Source of the DNA: Pseudomonas wuhanensis
Lineage (GTDB): Bacteria > Pseudomonadota > Gammaproteobacteria > Pseudomonadales > Pseudomonadaceae
NCBI RefSeq assembly: GCF_030687395.1
Contig: NZ_CP117430.1
Location: 2,108,001 to 2,172,000, forward strand
Reading direction: 5' to 3'
Length of the DNA stretch: 64,000 nt
Shown: positions 58,632-64,000 of the stretch, one piece after another
Numbering within the stretch: position 1 is the first letter of the stretch
Layout of the letters: each line of letters opens with the position of its first letter
Translations under genes and position numbers: made by a program
The notes under the pieces: generated by a model
The model's database searches: none
What the model was told of the DNA's origin: nothing
What the model saw: only the letters and a program-made list of their open reading frames with translations

Positions 58632-58826
58632 ATGACTGAGCCGTATATCGAAGACGACGGGGCGGAGTTTCCAATCAATAATTGCGTGCAGTGTGGTCAG
58701 ACGGACTATGTGCCGAGCTTCGGTGAAGACCGTATCAAGATCAACAAAATCAAATCTACAGTGCCTCGAACTCGAGGGCCGAAGTCGAAATTCATGCCCA
58801 AGCTGGGTGCGCCTTCCAGGAAGTAA
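58632..58826 (+). CDS. Small hypothetical protein with CxxC
   Basis: This 64-residue protein begins MTEPYIEDDGAEFPINNCVQCGQTDYV. The single C-VQ-C motif could bind a metal together with other residues, but only two cysteines are present. The tail is basic ('KSKFMPKLGAPSRK'). A GAGAGGAG site precedes the ATG and a terminator follows at 58842. Confidence 0.65.
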   Translation: MTEPYIEDDGAEFPINNCVQCGQTDYVPSFGEDRIKINKIKSTVPRTRGPKSKFMPKLGAPSRK

Positions 58827-58841
58827 ACAGTGATTCGTCGA

Positions 58842-58870
58842 GCCCCGCCATTGAGCGGGGTTTCTTGCTT
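58842..58870 (+). terminator. Terminator after the CxxC protein gene
   Basis: The hairpin CCCCGC / GCGGGG with loop cattga is followed by tttcttgctttt, 16 bases after the stop. Confidence 0.8.
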
Positions 58871-59006
58871 TTGAAGGGTAGAAAGCGTGGCTTGGCGGCA
58901 ATGCGGGAAAACGTCCTACAAACTTTACGAGCACCAGGTTTTTTTTCACAAACTTTTCACACCTGCCTACGTAGTCTCAGCTCATCCGTTAGAAAGCAGT
59001 ACCCTG

Positions 59007-59033
59007 GCCCGTCTCCCCAGCGGGCTTTTTTTT
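59007..59033 (+). terminator. Hairpin with T8 tract in the intergenic region
   Basis: GCCCG / CGGGC with a 9-base loop is followed by eight T residues. It is not adjacent to any stop codon, which suggests it ends a small RNA. Confidence 0.6.
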
Positions 59034-59174
59034 GCCTGTCATAAAACCTTTTCCATAAATGCTGTCCAACCGTCGCCAATGACGAGGTTGTTCCGTGTTT
59101 GTGTCTGGACTTTGCCTCCTCTAAAGCATTCAATCTCCGGCCTTTCGGTTTCCCCCTTTTTTGAGGTTCTCGTT

Positions 59175-59540
59175 ATGCGTTTGACACTGCCTGCTTTGGT
59201 TCTGGGCCTTTTGGTTGCTCAAGGTGCGATGGCTGCCGGTGATGGCACTGCCGCGCTCGGTGGTGGTCTGGGTGGCGCGCTGGGTAATGTGGTCGGCCAG
59301 AAAATGGGCGGCAGCACAGGTGCAGCGATTGGTGCTGGCGTAGCGGGCGCAGCCGGCAGTGCTGTTGCAGCACGCAAAGGCAGTCGCACCAAAGCGGCCA
59401 TCGGCGGCGGTGTGGGCGCGGCGGGTGGTTCGGTGATCGGCAATAGCCTGGGCGGCAAGACAGGTTCCACCATCGGCGCCGGCCTGGGTGGTGCATTGGG
59501 CGGCGGCGTGGGCAGCAATCTGTCCAAAAAGGGCCACTGA
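59175..59540 (+). CDS. Glycine-zipper exported protein, copy 1
   Basis: This 121-residue protein has the signal peptide MRLTLPALVLGLLVAQGAMA. The mature part consists of glycine-zipper repeats such as 'GGGLGGALGNVVGQKMGGSTGAAIGAGVAGAAG'. Such helices pack in membranes or oligomers. The short basic segment 'ARKGSRTKAA' separates two zipper halves. Copy 2 at 59726 is highly similar, showing tandem duplication. Its own terminator follows. Confidence 0.85.
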   Translation: MRLTLPALVLGLLVAQGAMAAGDGTAALGGGLGGALGNVVGQKMGGSTGAAIGAGVAGAAGSAVAARKGSRTKAAIGGGVGAAGGSVIGNSLGGKTGSTIGAGLGGALGGGVGSNLSKKGH

Positions 59541-59561
59541 TCCTAATGATCCGCTGAAAAT

Positions 59562-59586
59562 GCCCGGCTCGATGCCGGGCTTTTTC
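59562..59586 (+). terminator. Terminator between the glycine-zipper genes
   Basis: The hairpin GCCCGGC / GCCGGGC is followed by tttttcg. It separates the duplicated genes into two transcription units. Confidence 0.85.
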
Positions 59587-59725
59587 GTTTTGGAACGTTT
59601 TCCCCGTATATGGCTCAAATCTCTTACAGTCGGTATCTGATTTGCTGTTAAACAGACGCAGATGCCAGACTGAGGCCTATCCGCGGCACGATCTTCCCCC
59701 GATGCGGAAATTAGAGGTTCATATC

Positions 59726-60151
59726 ATGCGTTTGACATTGTCCACGGTGGTTTTGGGACTTTTGGTCGCTCAGGGTGCAATGGCTGCCGGTGACGGCACT
59801 GCTGCAGTGGGCGGTGGTCTTGGCGGCGCGCTGGGTAACGTGGTCGGCGGTCAATTAGGCGGCAGCACGGGAGCGGCAGTGGGCGCTGGCGTCGGCGGTG
59901 CGGCAGGCAGCGCGGTCGGTGCGCGCAAGGGCAGTCGAACAGAAGCGGCTATTGGCGGAGGTATCGGCGCGGCGGGTGGCTCGGTGATCGGCAATAGCTT
60001 GGGTGGCTCCACGGGTTCGACTATTGGCGCTGGCTTGGGCGGAGCAGCTGGTGGTGCGGTGGGTAGCAACCTGGGTAATGACAGCGGCAGCTCGCATTCC
60101 GGCGGTGGCAAACACAAACACAAGCATAAAAATAAGTACAAGCATCGTTAA
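59726..60151 (+). CDS. Glycine-zipper exported protein, copy 2
   Basis: This 141-residue protein has the signal peptide MRLTLSTVVLGLLVAQGAMA and zipper repeats nearly identical to copy 1 ('GSVIGNSLGGSTGSTIGAGLGGAAGG'). It differs by an added tail rich in His and Lys ('GGGKHKHKHKNKYKHR') that could bind metal ions or envelope anions. The upstream region has 'ttagaggttc' as a weak ribosome binding site. The role is unknown; an envelope location is inferred. Confidence 0.85.
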   Translation: MRLTLSTVVLGLLVAQGAMAAGDGTAAVGGGLGGALGNVVGGQLGGSTGAAVGAGVGGAAGSAVGARKGSRTEAAIGGGIGAAGGSVIGNSLGGSTGSTIGAGLGGAAGGAVGSNLGNDSGSSHSGGGKHKHKHKNKYKHR

Positions 60152-60172
60152 CTCGATATCAAGTGACAGTAG

Positions 60173-60199
60173 AAACCCGGCCCAGCGCCGGGTTTTTCG
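60173..60199 (+). terminator. Terminator after glycine-zipper copy 2
   Basis: The hairpin AAACCCGGC / GCCGGGTTT with a short loop is followed by ttcgtttc, 22 bases after the stop. Confidence 0.85.
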
Positions 60200-60279
60200 T
60201 TTCTGTCACCAGGACTCTGGAACGTTTGCTCGTAGGACGCCTCGAACTTCATATACCCCTGAACGTTTTGAGGCATGTC

Positions 60280-60450
60280 ATGACTCCGGAAACCGAAAAC
60301 ATGGAAGATGAAGGTCCGATCAACGATCCTGGCAACGAAGACCCGGGGTCTCTGATGGACGACGCCACGGTGCCGCTCAACGATGCCGATGACGCAGGCG
60401 ATGTGGGCAATGTCGAGTACGACGAATACGACGAGGAAGACGACGAGTGA
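60280..60450 (+). CDS. Very acidic small protein 1
   Basis: This 56-residue protein begins MTPETENMEDEGPINDPGNEDPGSLMDDA and ends 'DEYDEEDDE'. Over a third of its residues are Asp or Glu and it is probably disordered. GAGG precedes the ATG. A similar acidic protein follows at 60558. Functions such as cation or protein binding are guesses. Confidence 0.6.
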   Translation: MTPETENMEDEGPINDPGNEDPGSLMDDATVPLNDADDAGDVGNVEYDEYDEEDDE

Positions 60451-60557
60451 TAGGGGGTATGGTCGGGCCGACCGATTGTCCCTCTGATCGAACCGCGTCT
60501 ATCGTGCTGTCCTCGAAATGTCAGGATCTGCTTTTCAGGTCCATTGAGAGGTGCGTT

Positions 60558-60782
60558 ATGAACGCTAATCCAAAAGACTCCGATATCGACGACGATACTC
60601 CCGAATATCCGCTGCCTTCACCCACCGACTCCCTGAGTCGCGATCAACGCCCGCCCGACGATGACGACACCGGCGTGGAGCAGGTGCCCACCGATACCGA
60701 TGATGTGAAGCGCGGTGATGTGGAAGCCGTCCCCGAAGACCCGGACATTGCCGGTGACGATCTATCGGGAGAACCGAGCTGA
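60558..60782 (+). CDS. Very acidic small protein 2
   Basis: This 74-residue protein begins MNANPKDSDIDDDTPEYPLPSPTDS. It is rich in Asp, Pro and Glu, with repeated 'DTD/DDDT' patches, and is likely disordered. GAGAGG precedes the ATG. Its composition resembles the preceding acidic gene, suggesting a small family at this place. Confidence 0.6.
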   Translation: MNANPKDSDIDDDTPEYPLPSPTDSLSRDQRPPDDDDTGVEQVPTDTDDVKRGDVEAVPEDPDIAGDDLSGEPS

Positions 60783-60884
60783 AGCCTGCGCAGCGATCCA
60801 TCGCCGCTCGTCGATTGTGCGGCACCTTTAAAAAGCGACCGCTGCCAGACATCAGATAAAGCACTCTTTAAAAGGAGGTGCGCC

Positions 60885-61241
60885 ATGATCAGGTCAAAAT
60901 TGACAACCCTGACGGTGGTCGGCTTATTGTCGATCAGTTCATCAGCGGCGTTTGCTCAATCTTCTGGCCGCGATGCGCCGGTCGATAAGGGCGGGATGCC
61001 ACCTTATTCGGAAATGAATGCGGGTACCTCGGGCGGGAAGGTGCTGCCACCGGACACTATTGGTGGTGGGAGTGGCGGCGATGCCAGTGGAAGTAGCACC
61101 AGTCCGGGAAAGGGGAGTGGCTCGATGAGCGATGGAAGTTCGATGGGGAGTGGTTCTGGAAGTGGGTCTGGAGAGTCAGGTGATTTTGAGATTGATGAGA
61201 GCGGTGGTGGAGCAGGAAGTGGAGATAAAACCGGTGGTTAG
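60885..61241 (+). CDS. Exported Gly/Ser-rich protein
   Basis: This 118-residue protein has the signal peptide MIRSKLTTLTVVGLLSISSSAAFA. A low-complexity mature part follows, dominated by Gly and Ser from residue 60 on ('GGGSGGDASGSSTSPGKGSGS'). The ribosome binding site AAAGGAGGTG is a near-perfect match to the 16S rRNA end, so high expression is likely. No known domain; an envelope or secreted filler is inferred. A terminator follows. Confidence 0.75.
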   Translation: MIRSKLTTLTVVGLLSISSSAAFAQSSGRDAPVDKGGMPPYSEMNAGTSGGKVLPPDTIGGGSGGDASGSSTSPGKGSGSMSDGSSMGSGSGSGSGESGDFEIDESGGGAGSGDKTGG

Positions 61242-61262
61242 AGTTTTCTTAATACGAATCTG

Positions 61263-61290
61263 GCCCGGACATGAGCCGGGCTTTTGATCA
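61263..61290 (+). terminator. Terminator between the convergent Gly/Ser-rich and immunity genes
   Basis: The hairpin GCCCGG / CCGGGC with loop acatga is followed by ttttgat, 21 bases after the stop at 61241. Confidence 0.8.
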
Positions 61291-61299
61291 TTTAACTAA

Positions 61300-61695
61300 T
61301 CATATTTTTTCTGATTCAATCCAGCGTCTATAGAAAGATAATTGTTCATGTGGATCGTTTGTTAAATTGTTATCCTCATAATCAAAGATATAAACTACAT
61401 CATTGAGTGACGACGTTTTGCCCAATGTCAATTCATATGCTTTCAAACCAAGAGACATTTGTGATGACATGCTTGAGGGATGTACGTTGAGTTTTGATCC
61501 CTTGCAGAGAAATTGTATGTTGGGGTTGTCTTCTCGAATGCGAGCGAAGCATCTATAAAAGTTACTATCTGAATATGTTTTATTAAGTCCGCTTTTCATT
61601 GTAAAGATTATAGTTATGCTTTTGTTATCGCATGTGAAATTGGCGGTTTCCTTTGTGCCGTCGATGCTGATGGTTATTTCAACCTTAAATATCAT
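61300..61695 (-). CDS. Putative immunity protein for the Rhs toxin
   Basis: This 131-residue protein begins MIFKVEITISIDGTKETANFTCDNKSIT. It is not a recognised family but is placed directly after the Rhs toxin gene with a four-base overlap (ATGA), the standard position of the cognate immunity gene. Like the toxin domain it is AT-rich, unlike the Rhs core. It should bind and neutralise the ADP-ribosyltransferase-like toxin in the producer. Confidence 0.75.
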   Translation of the reverse strand: MIFKVEITISIDGTKETANFTCDNKSITIIFTMKSGLNKTYSDSNFYRCFARIREDNPNIQFLCKGSKLNVHPSSMSSQMSLGLKAYELTLGKTSSLNDVVYIFDYEDNNLTNDPHEQLSFYRRWIESEKI

Positions 61696-64000
61696 TTTTT
61701 TATTATCCTGTACGGATTAGGTATGGAATAGCCGAGCTCTCTGCCATCATCAATGATTAGGGTGGCGCCAAGTACGTCGACATTTTCTATACGGTTAGCT
61801 ATCGCTATCTCTTTTTCCGCTCCGAAAAGGTAGGCTGGTCCAAGCTCTTTCTGCAAATCATATCCATCTATTTTTTGAAGAGTATAGAGGTAACCTACTT
61901 TTGTGTGATAGCCGGTTGCGAAAAGTTTGCCAACATCTCGCGATGGCGACGTGCTGATGAAATTACTGGGTGGGTTTTCACTATCTATAGAGTGGAGCAA
62001 TAGATCATTGCTTTTTCCTTTGCTTTTAAAACCGTTTTGAAATACATCATTAGGCTCTCGTTCATCCCCGCGGTATAAGTAATCCTCTTCTCTTTTAGGT
62101 GAAGGAGTTGTTGGCTCCCCCTCATCAACCCCCACCTTACCCGCCGGTTCCTCATCCCCAAACGACGGCTTCTTACACCCATCCCCTCCAGGACAATCAC
62201 TCAACCCCAACGGATCAACCCAACCCACCGGGTTGCGCGTGTACTGATAGCCGTTTAACCCACCCGCCAACTTGCTCGGGTCCGGCGTCAGGTACCGCCC
62301 GACATCCGGGTTGTAGTAGCGATGTCGGTTGTAATGCAGGCCGGTTTCCGCGTCGAAATACTGCCCTTGAAAGCGCAGCGGCTGATCGAGGACCTGGTGG
62401 GTGTTGCGGTTGAGGCGGGTGAGGCGGCCATAGGCGGTGTATCGGGCGGCCCAGATGATGTCGCCGCTGTAGTCGGTGAGTTCTTGCGGTGTGCCGAGGT
62501 GGTCGAGTTGGTAGTAGAACGGGCAGGCTTGGCGCGGGCCTTTGCCGTCGAGCATGGCCAGTGGACGGAAGGTGCCAGGTTCGTAGATGTAGCTTCGATG
62601 GTGATCCTGGCTGTGTTCGGCGACGAGGTGGTCGCCTTGCCAGAAGAACTCGGTGGTTTTGCCGTCGACGGATTTGCTGATACGGCGGCCGAAGGCGTCG
62701 TAGCGGTAAGTGGCTTGGCTGCCATTGGGCAGGGTGACGCCGATCAACCGGTGCTGGCAGTCGTAGTGGTATTCGGTAACGAGTTTTTGCGCAGTGCCGC
62801 GACGCTCGCGGATCAGGTTGCCGAAGGCGTCGTAGTCGTAATGCCGGTCGCCCTGCATCAGCAGGCGATTACCCAGCAACTTCGCAACGCCCGGGCGATC
62901 CTGCATCAACAGGTTGCCCGCCGGGTCGTGGGCGAAGCTTTCCGGCGATTGGTCACGGGAATGGCGGACGCGGATCAGGCGGTCGAGCGAGTCGTATTGG
63001 TAGCTGCGCTGGCCGTGGCGGGTATCGGCGATGTGGTCGAGATTGCCGATGACGCTGTAGGCATAGTCTCGACGGTACAGCGGATGTTGGTGTTGGCTGA
63101 CGGCATGGGCTTTCAGCCGGCCTTGGTCGTCGTAGGCATATTCGCTGAGCAGCAGACCCTGCTGGCGGTTTTGTTCGCGACCGAAGGCAAGCTGGTGGGT
63201 GGTGAGGCGCGCGCCGTTGAGGTCGATGGCCGTCAATGCGCCGCCCTTGGCGTGGTGATAATCGAGTTTGCTGTTGTCCGGCAGGCGCAGGTGGTTGAGT
63301 CGGCCGCACGCGTCGTAGCGGTAACGCAAGGTGCCCCAACTTTGGTGCTCGGTGATCAGCCTGTCCTGGGCGTCGTATTCGAATTCCAGCGGATGGTCGT
63401 GGCCGTCGTCGACACTGACCAGTCGGCCGAGGTGGTCGTAGCGGTACTTGACCTTGACGCCATCGGGCAGGGTCTTGACCAGCAGACGTCCAGCCGAGTC
63501 CCGCTGATAAGCCGTGATCAGTTGCGAGTCGTCATCACCGAACTCGGTTTTCTCCAGCAGATGGCCGTTGAGGTCGTAGGCGTAGGCGGTGCGGCGGCCG
63601 TCGAAGCCGGTTTCCTGTCGGATCAAGCCGTTCGGCGTGTAGTCCAGGCGATACTTTTCACCGGATTCATTTTCAATTTCCGTCAGCCGTAACTGCGCGT
63701 TGTCGTAGCGATAACGCAGTTGCGTGCCATCGGGATTGATCCGGCGGCTGACCAGGTGCAGATCGTCGGCGTATTCGTAGCGGGTGATGCGGCCCAATTC
63801 ATCGCGTTCAGCGGTGATCTTGCCGTAGGCGTTGTAGCTGAACCCGCGGCTGGCGCCGGTAGGCAGCGTTGTCTGAACCAGTCGGCCGACGGCATCCCAT
63901 TGGTACTGGGTGAGAGCACCGTGTTCGTCCTGACGGGTCGTCTGCCGGCCTAGCGCATCGTAGGAAAAGCGTCGCTGACCGCCGTCCGGCAAGGTCTCTT
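61692..64000 (-). CDS. Rhs protein with C-terminal ADP-ribosyltransferase-like toxin (5' end outside window)
   Basis: The window holds the last 766-plus codons. Many YD repeats ('YRYDNAQLRLTEIENESGEKYRLDYTPNG' style) form the Rhs shell, ending in the core motif 'NPVGWVDPLGL'. The toxin after it has 'YLYRGDEREPNDVFQNGF' (NAD-binding Arg), 'FISTSPSRDVGKLF' (STS) and 'LFGAEKEIAIANRI' (the ExE-like acid), the R-STS-E layout of cholera-toxin-type ADP-ribosyltransferases. GC content falls sharply near 62,100 where the toxin part begins. Delivery is probably by a type VI secretion system; the immunity gene follows. Confidence 0.88.
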   Translation of the reverse strand, partial: ETLPDGGQRRFSYDALGRQTTRQDEHGALTQYQWDAVGRLVQTTLPTGASRGFSYNAYGKITAERDELGRITRYEYADDLHLVSRRINPDGTQLRYRYDNAQLRLTEIENESGEKYRLDYTPNGLIRQETGFDGRRTAYAYDLNGHLLEKTEFGDDDSQLITAYQRDSAGRLLVKTLPDGVKVKYRYDHLGRLVSVDDGHDHPLEFEYDAQDRLITEHQSWGTLRYRYDACGRLNHLRLPDNSKLDYHHAKGGALTAIDLNGARLTTHQLAFGREQNRQQGLLLSEYAYDDQGRLKAHAVSQHQHPLYRRDYAYSVIGNLDHIADTRHGQRSYQYDSLDRLIRVRHSRDQSPESFAHDPAGNLLMQDRPGVAKLLGNRLLMQGDRHYDYDAFGNLIRERRGTAQKLVTEYHYDCQHRLIGVTLPNGSQATYRYDAFGRRISKSVDGKTTEFFWQGDHLVAEHSQDHHRSYIYEPGTFRPLAMLDGKGPRQACPFYYQLDHLGTPQELTDYSGDIIWAARYTAYGRLTRLNRNTHQVLDQPLRFQGQYFDAETGLHYNRHRYYNPDVGRYLTPDPSKLAGGLNGYQYTRNPVGWVDPLGLSDCPGGDGCKKPSFGDEEPAGKVGVDEGEPTTPSPKREEDYLYRGDEREPNDVFQNGFKSKGKSNDLLLHSIDSENPPSNFISTSPSRDVGKLFATGYHTKVGYLYTLQKIDGYDLQKELGPAYLFGAEKEIAIANRIENVDVLGATLIIDDGRELGYSIPNPYRIIKK

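Larger units (their letters stand above)
58827..59174. other. Intergenic region with two terminators, possible sRNA
   Basis: Terminators at 58842 and 59007 enclose about 140 bases without coding character. A short transcript ending at the second terminator may be produced. The remainder is the leader of the glycine-zipper gene. Confidence 0.4.

Noticed and set aside
62322..63692. 456-codon plus-strand frame opposite the Rhs gene
   Set aside because: Val/Ala/Gly-rich shadow of the YD repeats.

Overview
The window is a stretch of Pseudomonas chromosome, most likely from the fluorescens group. The evidence is GC-rich coding sequence, REP-type inverted repeats of the 'gggagcgtggttt' and 'cccacgctctgcgtggg' classes, and Pseudomonas-style neighbours such as DUF3509, the ATP-grasp/alpha-E/transglutaminase operon and glycine-zipper exported proteins. 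A complete P2-family prophage interrupts the chromosome.

Positions 1-18,958 are host DNA. They hold the end of the methionine salvage pathway (mtnD, mtnC), a DUF3509 protein, a FATP-type acyl-CoA synthetase, an ankyrin protein, several small proteins, an RraB-like protein, the three-gene ATP-grasp/alpha-E/transglutaminase operon, an exported cytochrome c, a thiolase plus FadB-type beta-oxidation pair, a glutamine amidotransferase, CorA, a PlsC-type acyltransferase and a crotonase. A tRNA-Ser(GGA) gene with a clear promoter closes this part.

Positions 19,026-57,406 are a prophage of about 38.4 kb. It is flanked by a 28-bp direct repeat that is the 3' end of the tRNA-Ser gene. The layout recalls phage phiCTX: an integrase at one end, a tail/lysis/head gene block in P2 order (D U T E/E' FII FI, fibres, I J W V, S R, spanins, endolysin, holin, X L M N O on the minus strand; P and Q on the plus strand), then a P2-like cos sequence close to the right att site. 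The replication gene is a zinc-finger/TOPRIM/P-loop primase-helicase rather than a recognisable P2 gpA. Three AT-richer accessory islets carry probable defence or fitness genes. (1) Between attL and the integrase: an HExxH protein with an unknown partner, a PD-(D/E)XK nuclease and a lipoprotein. (2) Between V and S, against late transcription: a DUF4062 protein. (3) Between portal gene Q and cos, the place of the ctx toxin in phiCTX: a two-gene unit of a helical-repeat-like protein and a HEPN protein with an Rx4H motif. The third unit is the best candidate for an undescribed system.

Positions 57,407-64,000 return to host DNA. They hold a small membrane protein, a YbjQ protein, two tandem glycine-zipper exported proteins, two very acidic small proteins, a Gly/Ser-rich exported protein, and the 3' part of an Rhs gene whose C-terminal toxin looks like an ADP-ribosyltransferase, with its immunity gene. 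Calls rest on reading the translations and motifs; no database search was run.
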